NCBI RefSeq assembly: GCF_019249725.2
Contig: NZ_CP137559.1
Location: forward strand, 2,129,501-2,193,500
Direction of reading: 5' to 3'
DNA: 64,000 bases
Source of the DNA: Segatella hominis
GTDB taxonomy: Bacteria > Bacteroidota > Bacteroidia > Bacteroidales > Bacteroidaceae
This document shows positions 43,522-53,601 of the stretch, one piece after another (position 1 is the first letter of the stretch; each line of letters opens with the position of its first letter). The notes under the pieces are model-generated. The model saw nothing but the letters and a program-made list of their open reading frames with translations, did not search any database and was not told the origin of the DNA. The position numbers were made by a program, and so were the translations under genes.

Positions 43522-44784
43522 TTAGTTGTAGCAACTCTCTCCGTGCTCGTAGATATCGAGACCTTCTTCCTCAATACGCTTGTCAACACGCAGACCGCAA
43601 ATCTTCTTGATACTCCAGAAGAGGATTACACCTGTGACTGCTGCCCAAATATCAATACAGAGGATACCGAAGCACTGTGCACCGAAGAAACCGAAGCCAC
43701 CGCCATAGAAAGCACCACCGTCGAGGGCGAAGAGACCAGTCATCAATGTACCGAAGATACCACATACACCATGTACTGAACTTGCACCTACAGGGTCATC
43801 AATATGAAGTTTGGTATCGATAAACTCGATAGAGAATACCAGAATGATACCAGCCAAGAGACCGATGATGGCAGAACCCAATGGGCTAACCAAGTCGCAA
43901 CCTGCTGTGATGGCTACCAAACCAGCCAAGATACCATTCAATGTCAATGAGAATGATGGCTTGCCATACTTAATCCAAGAAGTAAACATAGTACCGAGAC
44001 CACCGCAAACAGCTGCAAGGTTGGTTGTCAGGAATACGTGGCTGATGGCAACACGGTTAACCTCACCAGAAGCAGCGAGCTGAGAACCTGGGTTGAAACC
44101 GAACCAACCAAACCAGAGGATGAATACACCGAGGGCAGCAGCCATCAGGTTGTGACCTGGAATAGCAGTACTCTTGCCGTTGCGATATTTACCGAGACGA
44201 GGGCCAAGACAGATGGCACCAACCAAGGCGAGCACACCACCTACGCTATGTACGATAGCAGAACCTGCAAAATCATGGAAGGCTGCACCGAAGGTATCCA
44301 TCATGAAAGAACCTGCATCGGCGTTGCAAAGCCAGCCGCCACCCCATGTCCAGTGACCTTCTACTGGATAGATAATCAATGAAATGAAGAATGAATAGAT
44401 GCAGTACATAGAGAACTTGGTACGTTCTGCCATAGCACCAGAAACGATAGTAGCACTTGTAGCGCAGAATACAGTTTCAAACATCAGGAAACCTTCAGTA
44501 GGAAGACCGGCGGCATTTGTATAGAAAGACAAATCGCCCCAGTTAGGCATACCGATAAAACCAGCACCATCGCTACCAAACATAAATCCGAAACCGACGA
44601 ACCAGAAGAGAACAGAACCGACCATGAAATCGACGAAGTTCTTGAACAAGATGTTCGCAGTGTTTTTACTGCGGGTAAAACCCGCCTCACAGAGGGCAAA
44701 TCCCGGCTGCATGAAAAAGACCAACATGGCTGCTAAAAGCATCCACACGGTATCTAATGAAATACCTAAATCCTGTACACTCAT
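43522..44784 (-). CDS. amt: ammonium transporter
   Basis: The 420-aa integral membrane protein conducts ammonium across the inner membrane. It has about eleven hydrophobic helices. The Amt twin-histidine pore is represented by His in AFHDFAGSAIVHSVGGVLAL and His in GASSVHGVCGIFGTLMTG. The signature FVDFMVGSVLFWFVGFGFMF and the Amt motif GFNPGSQLAASGEV are present. It starts MSVQDLGISLDTVWM without a cleaved signal peptide. glnK lies 126 bp upstream on the same strand, the standard regulator/transporter pair. Confidence 0.95.
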   Translation of the reverse strand: MSVQDLGISLDTVWMLLAAMLVFFMQPGFALCEAGFTRSKNTANILFKNFVDFMVGSVLFWFVGFGFMFGSDGAGFIGMPNWGDLSFYTNAAGLPTEGFLMFETVFCATSATIVSGAMAERTKFSMYCIYSFFISLIIYPVEGHWTWGGGWLCNADAGSFMMDTFGAAFHDFAGSAIVHSVGGVLALVGAICLGPRLGKYRNGKSTAIPGHNLMAAALGVFILWFGWFGFNPGSQLAASGEVNRVAISHVFLTTNLAAVCGGLGTMFTSWIKYGKPSFSLTLNGILAGLVAITAGCDLVSPLGSAIIGLLAGIILVFSIEFIDTKLHIDDPVGASSVHGVCGIFGTLMTGLFALDGGAFYGGGFGFFGAQCFGILCIDIWAAVTGVILFWSIKKICGLRVDKRIEEEGLDIYEHGESCYN

Positions 44785-44910
44785 AATCTTTTAACTTTAA
44801 AGTGTTGTTGTTATCCCAATCTTTCAATATATCAGCTATCTGATTTCAAATATCATTTATATGACTCAGATTGGTTGTTGTAAAATCTCTCTCCTCCTAT
44901 TCAACAAAGT

Positions 44911-45267
44911 TTATTTCTCCTGCTCTGCATTATAGAGTGCGATGTCGCCTCTTTCACCTGTACGGATGCGAACGGTATCCTCTACAGGGATTACAAAGAT
45001 ACGACCATCACCAATCTCGCCTGTACGGGCAGCCTCCTGGATGGCATTAATAGTTTTTTCTACGTTCTTGTCGCGAACGACTACATTCAAAAGTACTCGC
45101 TCGATACTACTGGTATCATACATGACACCACGATAAATACGAGCCTGTCTCATCTTGCCTTCGCCTCTTACGTCATAGTAAGAAAACCACTCGATGTCGG
45201 CGGCAAGCAATGCTTCCTTTACATCCTCAAACTTTGTCTTACGGATGATAGCTTCGATCTTTTTCAT
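44911..45267 (-). CDS. glnK: PII nitrogen regulatory protein
   Basis: The 118-aa PII protein senses 2-oxoglutarate and ATP/ADP and gates the ammonium transporter. N-terminus MKKIEAIIRKTKFEDVKEAL is typical. The T-loop region is unusual (GEGKMRQARIYRGVMYDTSS) but keeps the tyrosine of the YRGxxY segment that is uridylylated in proteobacteria. The C-terminal signature DGRIFVIPVEDTVRIRTGER is intact. It is first in a minus-strand run with amt and the porin. A -7 box at 45329-45336 lies about 60 bp upstream. Whether it is modified covalently in this group is unknown. Confidence 0.93.
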   Translation of the reverse strand: MKKIEAIIRKTKFEDVKEALLAADIEWFSYYDVRGEGKMRQARIYRGVMYDTSSIERVLLNVVVRDKNVEKTINAIQEAARTGEIGDGRIFVIPVEDTVRIRTGERGDIALYNAEQEK

Positions 45268-45328
45268 GTTACTTTCTCCTATATGTTATTACACTTATTG
45301 TTATTTACACTTTGTTATCTTTCGAGTG

Positions 45329-45336
45329 CAAAAGTA
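45329..45336 (-). promoter_or_regulatory. putative -7 box of glnK
   Basis: TACTTTTG on the minus strand matches TAnnTTTG. The upstream -33 region is AT-rich without a clear TTTG, which may mean an activator is needed. Confidence 0.5.
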
Positions 45337-45424
45337 CAACAATTTGCTAACATACGGAGTATTTTTAATGACATTTTGTTATTAAAAGTTTTATTAGCTT
45401 ACAAAAAGATAAATCATAAAAAGA

Positions 45425-45481
45425 AAGAAGCACCAAATTGTAAGCAAAAACAATAAATACGCTTACAATTTGATACTTCTT
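45425..45481. terminator. long hairpin terminator beyond the desulfidase-like gene
   Basis: A 21-nt arm (45425-45445, AAGAAGCACCAAATTGTAAGC) pairs with 45461-45481 with two mismatches that are wobble pairs in one orientation. T- and A-rich flanks make it suitable for stopping transcripts from the 45541-46833 gene. Confidence 0.7.
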
Positions 45482-45540
45482 TTGTATATTTAGAAAAACA
45501 GAGGGATTTTAAGGCTATTTCATCCCCCTTTTCTGTAAGT

Positions 45541-46833
45541 TTAGCAGCTCTTATGCGTCATGATATCGAGCACCATGTCATCGGTAGCTCTCATCGCATC
45601 AGCACCAATGGATGTCAGATTGTGGATGCACTTATCCACATCATCATCTACGATACCCTCGGCAGAGGTTACGCACTTGCCCTCCATAGAGAGGAGAGCT
45701 GAGAGGAGCGCAGTACTCACTCCTGAGGAAATCTTCAAGGCACAACTTGGTTTCGCTCCATCACAGATCATACCGGTGAGGTTGGCCACCATGTTCTTCA
45801 CAGAATTGCAGATGCGGGTATAGTCGCCACCCATCAGATAGGTAATACCGCAACTGCTGCCCGTGCTGGCTACCACGCAACCGCAGAGGGCAGAGAGTTT
45901 GCCCAAGCTCTGCTTGATGTAGATGGCAGTAAGATGACTAAGCATCAGGGCACGGATCAGTTCTTCCTCAGTATTCTCATTCTCCATGGCATAAACCACC
46001 ACTGGGTTAGTAGCACAGATACCCTGGTTGCCGCTACCGCTATTACTCATCACAGGAATCATGGCTCCACCCATACGGGCATCGCAGGCTGAAGCGGTAC
46101 GAGAGAGGATATGCGAGAAAATATTATCGCCGAAGATACCATGACTCAAAGGACGGTCCATCGTCTTGCCCAAACAATGACCATAGTTGCCCTTGATAGA
46201 TTCCTCGGCAGCCTTCATATTATACTCCTTGGTCTTGAGGATGAAAGAGATTTCATCGAGCGGAGCCGTAGTGGCGAAATCATATACCAGGCGGAAGTTG
46301 AGTTGGATATCATCCTCCTCTTCATCGCTACCACCATGACCGCCACGGTTATCCATCACCACCTCACCATTGCGCTCCACATACACAAAGTGGGTATGAC
46401 TACCGGAGATAATGGCCGTAGCCATGTCGCTGCCAGCACGGCAAACAACCTCAATATAGAGTTTATCGACATTTCCCTGCTTGAGTTTAATGTCAATATC
46501 AGCATCATTGATGTATCGTTTACCCTGTTCGAGCGTGGCAGGAGTGAGATCTTTCAGCACCTCCAACTCATATTCCGGTTTGCCGATAAGGGCACCCAAC
46601 GAAACTGCGATAGGCAGACCAATCATTCCCGTGCCTGGGATTCCTACACCCATCGCATTCTTGAGCATGTTGGGACTCAAGAATACTTCGATGCGATCCG
46701 GACGTCTGCCTAAAGTCGTTGCGGCCTTTGCCGTACACAATGCTACAGCCATCGGTTCTGTACAACCGATGGCAGGAACTACCTCCTTATTGACGAGCGA
46801 AATAATGCGCTCTCTGATTTTCTTCTCTTGCAT
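45541..46833 (-). CDS. L-cysteine desulfidase-like protein (UPF0597/CyuA family)
   Basis: The 430-aa product belongs to the UPF0597/CyuA-like iron-sulfur family related to L-serine dehydratase alpha subunits, thought to break cysteine (or serine) into pyruvate, sulfide and ammonia. The N-terminal signature is VNKEVVPAIGCTEPMAVALC. Conserved cysteines occur in the blocks SNSGSGNQGICATNPVVVYA, LSALCGCVVASTGSSCGITY and MICDGAKPSCALKISSG, enough to ligate a [4Fe-4S] cluster. Length is normal. It is a single gene, with a tandem-repeat gap separating it from the peptidase upstream. Specificity for cysteine over other amino acids is inferred. Confidence 0.8.
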   Translation of the reverse strand: MQEKKIRERIISLVNKEVVPAIGCTEPMAVALCTAKAATTLGRRPDRIEVFLSPNMLKNAMGVGIPGTGMIGLPIAVSLGALIGKPEYELEVLKDLTPATLEQGKRYINDADIDIKLKQGNVDKLYIEVVCRAGSDMATAIISGSHTHFVYVERNGEVVMDNRGGHGGSDEEEDDIQLNFRLVYDFATTAPLDEISFILKTKEYNMKAAEESIKGNYGHCLGKTMDRPLSHGIFGDNIFSHILSRTASACDARMGGAMIPVMSNSGSGNQGICATNPVVVYAMENENTEEELIRALMLSHLTAIYIKQSLGKLSALCGCVVASTGSSCGITYLMGGDYTRICNSVKNMVANLTGMICDGAKPSCALKISSGVSTALLSALLSMEGKCVTSAEGIVDDDVDKCIHNLTSIGADAMRATDDMVLDIMTHKSC

Positions 46834-46844
46834 TTTTATATATG

Positions 46845-46949
46845 AATCAAGAACTTTCTATTTTAATCAGGAATACTCCTATTACTTAGAGAACTTTCCT
46901 ATTACATCAGGAACTGTTCTATTATTCCGAGAATACTCCTATTATTTTT
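46845..46949. repeat. degenerate 20-21-bp tandem repeat
   Basis: Five units of the type ATCAGGAATACTCCTATTAC follow each other between the peptidase and desulfidase genes, varying at several positions (AAGAACTTTC, AGGAATACTCC, GAGAACTTTCC, AGGAACTGTTC, GAGAATACTCC, each followed by TATT). No protein is credible here. Confidence 0.75.
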
Positions 46950-46954
46950 CAAGA

Positions 46955-48361
46955 CTAATCTTCCAACTGGAACAAAGGATCGTCTGGAGTCAGCATGGTT
47001 GGCTTCTGATCGAACTCCTTCTGCAACTTCTCAGAAGCAAATTTCTTATCTACTACCAAGCGGAACATATACTCATTAAACCAGTCGTTGGTCATGATGA
47101 AGCAACCGGAGAAACCATTGTCAGCACCCCAACTGTTTTCCACCTTCCACTTGACCGGCTTGCCATTGGCATCGAGATCCACAGCGGTGAGGGTCATGGC
47201 ATGGGTAGAACCACTGTCGAAAGTAGAGATGCGCTGAGCCTTGTCCATACCGAAGGAAGTGCCGAAGAGAGTACCATAGTCGAAGTTGTCGGTAGCCAGA
47301 TAACCACGCTTGCGGTCGAGCTGCTTGCCCACATCATAGCTGGAATACATCTTCTGTCCGCCCTTGAGTGAAGCGATGGCGAGATTAGCGATTTCCTCCA
47401 TCGGCAGGTTCAGGTATTTCCAGTTGTGACCATCGTAAGTATGACGGTCGTATTCCACCTCGTAGGTCTTGTGATAAGGACGGCGTGGATCGTTCATCAC
47501 CATCAGGAAGGTACCGTTCAGGTCCTTGCCTACGGTTTCCTCATAGAAACTCTTAGGAGTATACTTCTTCGCCTCGCCAACCTGCTTGCCATCCTTGTCG
47601 CGGAAAGCATAGGTAAATTCCTTTACCGGTTCGCCGAGAGTAAGACTCAGCATGTGATAAACCTGACCGAGCATTTCGTTCTTGCGAGCCTGGATAGCTG
47701 CCGACTTCTTGCCCTGAGCCACCATCTTGCGGAGTTCCAGACCATACTCGCGGAGCTTGCTGCTTACGAGACGGCTCATCTTGGAAGTATTGTTGCTTGA
47801 GAAAGTCTCAGGCTGGGCACTCATTGGTACGAGACCATACTTACTTGCCAAATCGGCAACACCACAGAAAGTACCGCCATCATTGAGCGGATTCTTGAAG
47901 AAGAACTGCACCTGAGGGTCCTCGATATCCTTCTTGCCCAGGTCGATAACACCCTGCAGCATGAGGTTGGCCTTCTCCAACTGGTCGTAGAAGAAGAGAT
48001 AGTCCTGTGAGAATTCCACCACTCTACCCTGCTTATCATTGAGGGCGAAGTTAGAGCGAAGCACATTGAAACCGCTGAACATCCAGCAGCGGCCAGAGCT
48101 CAACTGGTTGTGGATAGACTGCTGCGGAGTCTCGATACTGAAATGAGTATCCACGGCAGCAGCATTGGCAGGATTTTTCACCAGGTCGTCGATATTATTA
48201 TTGGCGATGGCATTGAAGAGAGCCTTCTCGGCAATACCGCCCTTCTGTGATTTCTCCATCTGCTGGATCATCTGGGCAGAGATGCCTCCCTTACCGGTCT
48301 GCGCCATCATCGACATAGAAGCCATCAGCAAGGCTCCCATCAAGATTACATTTTTTCTCAT
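46955..48361 (-). CDS. secreted bleomycin-hydrolase-type aminopeptidase (C1B)
   Basis: The 468-aa product has a signal peptide (MRKNVILMGALLMASMSMMA). It is a papain-like cysteine peptidase of the bleomycin hydrolase/PepC group. The catalytic Cys is in QLSSGRCWMFSGFNVLRSNF, His in DSGSTHAMTLTAVDLD and Asn in WKVENSWGADNGFSGCF. Export differs from the cytosolic PepC of other bacteria but is common in Bacteroidales. It likely trims peptides in the periplasm or outside the cell. A -7 box at 48568-48575 suggests its own promoter, divergent from dxs. Confidence 0.88.
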   Translation of the reverse strand: MRKNVILMGALLMASMSMMAQTGKGGISAQMIQQMEKSQKGGIAEKALFNAIANNNIDDLVKNPANAAAVDTHFSIETPQQSIHNQLSSGRCWMFSGFNVLRSNFALNDKQGRVVEFSQDYLFFYDQLEKANLMLQGVIDLGKKDIEDPQVQFFFKNPLNDGGTFCGVADLASKYGLVPMSAQPETFSSNNTSKMSRLVSSKLREYGLELRKMVAQGKKSAAIQARKNEMLGQVYHMLSLTLGEPVKEFTYAFRDKDGKQVGEAKKYTPKSFYEETVGKDLNGTFLMVMNDPRRPYHKTYEVEYDRHTYDGHNWKYLNLPMEEIANLAIASLKGGQKMYSSYDVGKQLDRKRGYLATDNFDYGTLFGTSFGMDKAQRISTFDSGSTHAMTLTAVDLDANGKPVKWKVENSWGADNGFSGCFIMTNDWFNEYMFRLVVDKKFASEKLQKEFDQKPTMLTPDDPLFQLED

Positions 48362-48567
48362 ATTATAATATATATGTGTTATTTGTTTATTATTACGTTT
48401 TTACGAATAGATTGGGGTACTGTCTTCCTTATTTTTTGCAATTATTTTGCAATTAACTTGCCATCATCATACCTTAATATATTGCTTGATCATGTTTTAC
48501 CATGACTTTATAAAGCATTTTTATGCTTTTATGATACAATTCCCCCACCAAAAGACAACATTTCTGT

Positions 48568-48575
48568 GCAAAAAT
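48568..48575 (-). promoter_or_regulatory. putative -7 box of the C1B peptidase gene
   Basis: TATTTTTG on the minus strand, about 205 nt upstream of the start. TTCG stands at the -33 position with 20-bp spacing, a partial match. The rest of 48362-48567 is AT-rich with no gene. Confidence 0.45.
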
Positions 48576-48640
48576 ACAAAGAAAAAACTGAAAAACCGAA
48601 ATTATCGGGATAAATATGATTAGGATTAGCAAAAAAGCAT

Positions 48641-48648
48641 TATCTTTG
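48641..48648 (+). promoter_or_regulatory. -7 box of the dxs-trkA-trkH operon
   Basis: TATCTTTG lies 24 bp upstream of the chosen dxs start. Because it falls downstream of the earlier in-frame ATG at 48616, it argues that translation begins at 48673. Confidence 0.6.
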
Positions 48649-48672
48649 CAGAGTTATTCACGAGTTGAACAC

Positions 48673-50571
48673 ATGGATCAAGAAAAGTTTAGTCTTTTAA
48701 GCAAGATAAAATACCCAGACGATTTGAGGAAGTTGAGTATTGACCAACTTCCCCAAGTCTGCAAGGAACTGAGGGAAGACATCATCGACGAGGTAGCCGT
48801 AAATCCTGGTCATTTTGCGTCTTCACTTGGCGTAGTCGAGATAACTGTAGCCCTACATTACGTATTCAATACTCCTGAGGACCGCATCGTTTGGGATGTG
48901 GGCCACCAGGCTTATGGTCATAAGATTCTGACCGGTCGCCGCGATTCTTTCTGCACCAACAGGAAGTTGCACGGCATCCGTCCTTTCCCTTCACCCTTAG
49001 AGAGCGAATATGATACCTTCGCCTGCGGTCATGCCAGCAATTCCATCTCAGCAGCGTTGGGTATGGCGGTGGCAGCCAAGAAGACGGGCAAGGAAGACAG
49101 ACATACCGTGGCGGTGATAGGCGATGGTGCCATGAGTGGCGGACTTGCCTTCGAGGGACTCAATAATGTTTCCAGCACCCCCAACAACATGCTTATCATC
49201 CTGAATGACAATGATATGAGTATCGACCGGGCGGTGGGAGGTATGGAGAAATATCTCCTCAATCTCGACACCAACGAGACCTACAACAAGTTGCGCTTCA
49301 AGGCTTCACAGTGGCTCCATTCCAAGGGCTATCTCAATGAAGACCGCAAGAAGGGCATCATACGGCTCAACAATGCACTGAAGTCGGCACTCAGCCATCA
49401 GCAGAACATCTTCGAGGGAATGAACATCCGATATTTCGGACCTTTCGATGGTCATGACGTGAAGGAGGTAGTAAGGGTTCTCATGCAGCTCAAGGACATG
49501 AAGGGACCTAAGCTCCTGCATCTCCATACCACCAAGGGCAAGGGTTATGAACCTGCCGAGAAGAGTGCCACCATCTGGCATGCGCCGGGCAAATTCGACC
49601 CGGAGACAGGAGAGCGTATCATCGCTGATACCAGCAACCAACCTCCTAAGTTCCAGGATGTTTTCGGAAATACCCTGCTCGAACTGGCGGAGAAAAACCA
49701 GAAGATCGTGGGTGTGACACCTGCCATGCCTACCGGTTGCTCGATGAATATCATGATGAAGGCTATGCCAGACCGCGTGTTCGACGTGGGTATCGCAGAA
49801 GGACATGCCGTGACCTTCTCTGCAGGTATGGCGAAGGACGGACTGCAACCTTTCTGCAATATCTACAGTTCGTTTGCACAGAGAGCCTATGATAATATCA
49901 TCCACGACATGGCGCTGCTCAATCTGCCTGTAGTACTCTGTCTGGACCGTGCCGGACTGGTAGGCGAAGACGGACCTACCCACCACGGTGCTTTCGACCT
50001 GGCAGCGCTCCGCCCGATACCCCATCTCACCATCGCATCGCCTATGGACGAGCATGAACTGCGCAATCTGATGTACTCAGCCCAGCTCCCGGGACAGGGC
50101 AGCTATGTGATTCGCTATCCGAGAGGCAAGGGCGTGCTGGTAGATTGGAAGAACGAGATGGAGGAAATCAAGACCGGCACCGGACGCAAGTTGAAAGACG
50201 GCGATGACGTGGCGGTACTTACTCTGGGACCTATCGGAAACGATGTGGAAAAGGTGATTGCTGAAATAGAAACGGCTTCTGCATTGAGCATTGCCCACTA
50301 CGATATGCGATTCCTCAAACCGCTCGATGAAGCGCTGCTCGAAGAAATCGCAAAGAAATTTGACCGCATCATCACCATCGAAGACGGAGTGAGAAAGGGA
50401 GGATTCGGATCTGCCATACTGGAATGGATGAGCGACCACGGATACCGTCCGCAGATAACGAGGATGGGTATTCCAGACGAATTTGTAGAACATGGAACCG
50501 TAGCCCAGCTGAGAGAAATCATCGGTCTGGACAATGAGTCCATCAGAAAAACAATAGAAAATCAAAAATGA
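48673..50571 (+). CDS. dxs: 1-deoxy-D-xylulose-5-phosphate synthase
   Basis: The 632-aa product condenses pyruvate and glyceraldehyde 3-phosphate in the first step of the non-mevalonate isoprenoid pathway. The thiamine diphosphate site is visible ([19 protein letters not shown] ... LNDNDMSID), as are the catalytic His region [17 protein letters not shown] and the transketolase signature [21 protein letters not shown] use the ATG at 48673 ([16 protein letters not shown]), which matches family N-termini; an upstream ATG at 48616 would precede the promoter. Its stop overlaps the trkA start (ATGA), so the three genes are translationally coupled. Confidence 0.96.
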   Translation: MDQEKFSLLSKIKYPDDLRKLSIDQLPQVCKELREDIIDEVAVNPGHFASSLGVVEITVALHYVFNTPEDRIVWDVGHQAYGHKILTGRRDSFCTNRKLHGIRPFPSPLESEYDTFACGHASNSISAALGMAVAAKKTGKEDRHTVAVIGDGAMSGGLAFEGLNNVSSTPNNMLIILNDNDMSIDRAVGGMEKYLLNLDTNETYNKLRFKASQWLHSKGYLNEDRKKGIIRLNNALKSALSHQQNIFEGMNIRYFGPFDGHDVKEVVRVLMQLKDMKGPKLLHLHTTKGKGYEPAEKSATIWHAPGKFDPETGERIIADTSNQPPKFQDVFGNTLLELAEKNQKIVGVTPAMPTGCSMNIMMKAMPDRVFDVGIAEGHAVTFSAGMAKDGLQPFCNIYSSFAQRAYDNIIHDMALLNLPVVLCLDRAGLVGEDGPTHHGAFDLAALRPIPHLTIASPMDEHELRNLMYSAQLPGQGSYVIRYPRGKGVLVDWKNEMEEIKTGTGRKLKDGDDVAVLTLGPIGNDVEKVIAEIETASALSIAHYDMRFLKPLDEALLEEIAKKFDRIITIEDGVRKGGFGSAILEWMSDHGYRPQITRMGIPDEFVEHGTVAQLREIIGLDNESIRKTIENQK

Positions 50572-51911
50572 AAATCATTATTGCAGGCGCATACGCCATA
50601 GGTACCCATCTGGCCCGATTACTCTCCAGAAGCAAGGAGGATATCACGCTCATTGATGATAGCGAGGAACGACTCGCCAGCATCGGTTCTGACTATGATC
50701 TGCTCACCATGCTGGGACAGCCTACCAGTCTGAAAATTTTGCAGAATGCAGACATACAGGATGCCGACCTCTTCATCGCCGTAACGCCGTTGGAGAGCAA
50801 GAACATCACTTCCAGCATCCTTGCCAAGAAACTCGGAGCCAAGCGCACCGTTGCCAAGGTGGATAATCCGGAATACATGGATCAGCAGGCACAGGATTTC
50901 TTCCGCGAACTGGGCATCGACAAGCTGATCTATCCGGAGATGCTGGCCGCCGTGGATATCAACAACGGACTGAAGATGAGTTGGGTGCGCCAGAGATGGG
51001 ATGTGCACGATGGCGCCCTCATCATGCTGGGTATCAAACTGCGCGAAACCTGCGAGATTCTCAATAAGCCGCTCAAGGACATCAGCGGTCCCAACGACCC
51101 TTACCATGTGGTGGCCATCAAGCGAGGCAGCGAAACTATCATCCCGGGCGGTTATGATGAACTGAAGCTCTACGACCTGGCTTACTTCATGACTACCCGC
51201 AACTATATCCCATACATCCGCAAGATTGTGGGCAAGGAGCATTATGTGGATGTGAAGAACGTGATGGTCATGGGCGGTGGACGTACTGCCGTGAGAGCCG
51301 TGAAGAAGATGCCGGAGTATATGGAGACCAAGATTATCGAGATAGATGAACACAGATGTGAATATCTCAATGACATCCTCGACGACCGGAAGACGCTCAT
51401 CATCCATGGCGACGGTCGCGATATTCCGCTGCTTACCGAGGAGGGCATCAGGAGCACTCAGGCTTTCGTGGCACTCACCGGCAATGCCGAAACCAATATT
51501 CTTGCCTGTCTCACCGCCAAGCGACTGGGAGTGAGAAAGACCGTGGCTGCGGTGGAAAACGTAGATTACGTAAGCATGGCTGAGAGTCTCGATATCGGTA
51601 CCATCATCAATAAGAAGGCGATAGCAGCAAGCTATATCTACCAGATGATGCTCGATGCCGACGTGATGAACGTGCGCTTCCTCATGAGTGCCAATGCCGA
51701 TGTGGCTGAGTTTATCGCCAAGGAGGGTTCGAAGGTAACCAAAAAACCAGTGAAAGACCTCGGCATGCCTATCGGTGTAACCATCGGTGGACTGGTGCGC
51801 AAGGGCGAGGGAATGCTCGTTTCCGGACATACACAGATAGAACCGGGCGACTCCGTGATGGTATTCTGCCACAACATCAACATGAAGAAAATTGAGAAGT
51901 ACTTTATATGA
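50568..51911 (+). CDS. trkA: Trk potassium uptake regulatory subunit
   Basis: The 447-aa peripheral membrane protein binds NAD(H)/ATP and gates TrkH. It contains two RCK modules, each with a Rossmann-type N-part and a TrkA_C part. The first starts [20 protein letters not shown]; the second starts [20 protein letters not shown] at about 227. Acidic residues ending beta-2 (LIDDSEERL and [12 protein letters not shown]) bind the adenosine ribose. The first glycine loop reads GAYAIG instead of GxGxxG, a small deviation. Its start overlaps the dxs stop and its stop overlaps the trkH start, each by four bases. Confidence 0.95.
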   Translation: MKIIIAGAYAIGTHLARLLSRSKEDITLIDDSEERLASIGSDYDLLTMLGQPTSLKILQNADIQDADLFIAVTPLESKNITSSILAKKLGAKRTVAKVDNPEYMDQQAQDFFRELGIDKLIYPEMLAAVDINNGLKMSWVRQRWDVHDGALIMLGIKLRETCEILNKPLKDISGPNDPYHVVAIKRGSETIIPGGYDELKLYDLAYFMTTRNYIPYIRKIVGKEHYVDVKNVMVMGGGRTAVRAVKKMPEYMETKIIEIDEHRCEYLNDILDDRKTLIIHGDGRDIPLLTEEGIRSTQAFVALTGNAETNILACLTAKRLGVRKTVAAVENVDYVSMAESLDIGTIINKKAIAASYIYQMMLDADVMNVRFLMSANADVAEFIAKEGSKVTKKPVKDLGMPIGVTIGGLVRKGEGMLVSGHTQIEPGDSVMVFCHNINMKKIEKYFI

Positions 51912-53365
51912 TAAACAGTAAACTGATATATAAGATCTTAGGACAGCTCCTCTTCATCGAGGCATTCCTGCTCTTCATCAGTCTGCTGGTAGCTCTCTAC
52001 TATCAGCAGGACGACATCTTTGCCTTCATCGTGGCTACACTTACCACCATCGGAGGCGGACTGATATTGAAATGGAGAGGTCATGGAGCCGACAATACAA
52101 TGTCGCGCCGTGATGCCTACCTCGTGGTTTCGCTCTCCTGGATTGTCTTCAGTCTCTTCGGCACGCTGCCCTTCATAATCAGCGGTTACATCCACAGTTT
52201 TACGGATGCCTACTTCGAGACGATGTCGGGATTTACCACCACGGGAGCCACCATCCTCGACGATGTGGAATGTTTCCCCCACGGACTGCTTTTCTGGCGG
52301 TCGCTCACCCAGTGGATAGGCGGATTAGGAATCGTGTTCTTCACCATCGCCCTGCTGCCTTCGCTTGTCGGAGGACAGACCAAGGTGTTTGCGGCAGAGG
52401 CCACGGGACCCATCAAGTCTAAGTTGCATCCCCGTCTCTCCACCTCTGCCAAATGGATCTGGAGTATCTACCTGGTGCTCACCATCGCCTGCATCCTCTC
52501 CTATTATATAGCGGGAATGAATCTCTTCGACAGTTTCAACTACGCGATGACCACCACGGCTACGGGAGGTTTCTCTACTCACAACAGCAGTACTGAGTTC
52601 TTCCATTCGCCGGCATTAGAATACATCTGTGCTTTCTTCTGTTTCCTTTCGGGCGTGAATTTCACGCTGCTCTATGCAGCAGTCATCAAGTTCAAGATCA
52701 AGGATCTGTTCAAGAATTCAGAATTCAAGTTCTATACCCTACTTGTCATGGCATTCACCGCCTTCATCATGATAGAACTGGTTACGCTGCGCAATTACGA
52801 CCTGGAGCATGCCTTCCGCAGCGCCGTATTCCAGGTGGTTTCGTTTATCACCACCACAGGTCTCTTCAATGATGATGCCGCCCTCTGGCCTCATGTCACC
52901 TGGGTTATCCTGGCTACATGTATGTTCTTCGGAGCGTGCTCGGGCAGTACAAGCGGTGGACTGAAATGTATCCGTGGCGTGATGCTCGTGAGAATGGTGA
53001 AGAATGAGTTCCGCCAAATTCTGCATCCGAATGCCGTGCTGCCACTGAAGATAGACGGTGTCAACGTGCCGATGCAGAAGCGTGTCACCCTGCTCGCCTT
53101 CCTCACCACCTATCTCATCATCTGTCTGGTCATCTCCTTCACGATGATTGCGATGGGCATCGACAATACCAATGCCATCACCATCACGCTGAGTTGCGTG
53201 GGTAATGTAGGACCTACCTTAGGTACGGAAATCGGACCTACCATGTCGTGGAGCGAACTGCCCGACCTGGCTAAATGGTTCTGCTCACTGATGATGCTGA
53301 TTGGTCGTCTTGAGATTTTCAGTGTGCTGGTAATCTTTACTCCGGCGTTCTGGAAGGAGAACTAA
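51908..53365 (+). CDS. trkH: Trk potassium transporter membrane subunit
   Basis: The 485-aa integral membrane protein forms the potassium channel-like pore. It contains about ten to twelve hydrophobic helices and four degenerate filter loops, the clearest being TMSGFTTTGATILDD, MTTTATGGFSTHNSS, FITTTGLFNDD and LSCVGNVGPTLGTEIGP. The sequence SQWIGGLGIVFFTIALLP is typical of TrkH/KtrB. It overlaps trkA by four bases and ends the operon; 53366-53601 holds only a short direct repeat. Confidence 0.95.
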   Translation: MINSKLIYKILGQLLFIEAFLLFISLLVALYYQQDDIFAFIVATLTTIGGGLILKWRGHGADNTMSRRDAYLVVSLSWIVFSLFGTLPFIISGYIHSFTDAYFETMSGFTTTGATILDDVECFPHGLLFWRSLTQWIGGLGIVFFTIALLPSLVGGQTKVFAAEATGPIKSKLHPRLSTSAKWIWSIYLVLTIACILSYYIAGMNLFDSFNYAMTTTATGGFSTHNSSTEFFHSPALEYICAFFCFLSGVNFTLLYAAVIKFKIKDLFKNSEFKFYTLLVMAFTAFIMIELVTLRNYDLEHAFRSAVFQVVSFITTTGLFNDDAALWPHVTWVILATCMFFGACSGSTSGGLKCIRGVMLVRMVKNEFRQILHPNAVLPLKIDGVNVPMQKRVTLLAFLTTYLIICLVISFTMIAMGIDNTNAITITLSCVGNVGPTLGTEIGPTMSWSELPDLAKWFCSLMMLIGRLEIFSVLVIFTPAFWKEN

Positions 53366-53409
53366 GATACGGAATGAGTGTCGGATAAAGGAAACAAAAG
53401 TGCTTACTA

Positions 53410-53465
53410 AACTAAGTGGTTTTCTGAAGAATAACAATATTTTAACTAAGTAGTTTTCTGAAGAA
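53410..53465 (+). repeat. 22-bp direct repeat downstream of trkH
   Basis: AACTAAGTGGTTTTCTGAAG at 53410 recurs at 53444 with one change, each copy followed by AA (22 bp, 34-bp spacing). It is in the 236-bp gap before manA. Function unknown. Confidence 0.75.
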
Positions 53466-53601
53466 AAGCGTTATATATATAATAAGGTATAAAGTCGGAA
53501 AGGCATTTCCCCATCAGAGCGGATATCCTGACACGACGGATTGCCTTGGGAGAATTCAGTGCACATGCACATTTTTATCAACTAAATAAATTTCATACAA
53601 C

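Noticed and set aside
46111..47371. Plus-strand ORFs over the desulfidase and peptidase genes
   Set aside because: They are antisense shadows; one only exists because the tandem repeat at 46845-46949 lacks stops.
48616..48672. Earlier in-frame ATG for dxs adding 19 residues
   Set aside because: A TATCTTTG -7 box lies inside this stretch, so it would not be transcribed; the homologous start is at 48673.
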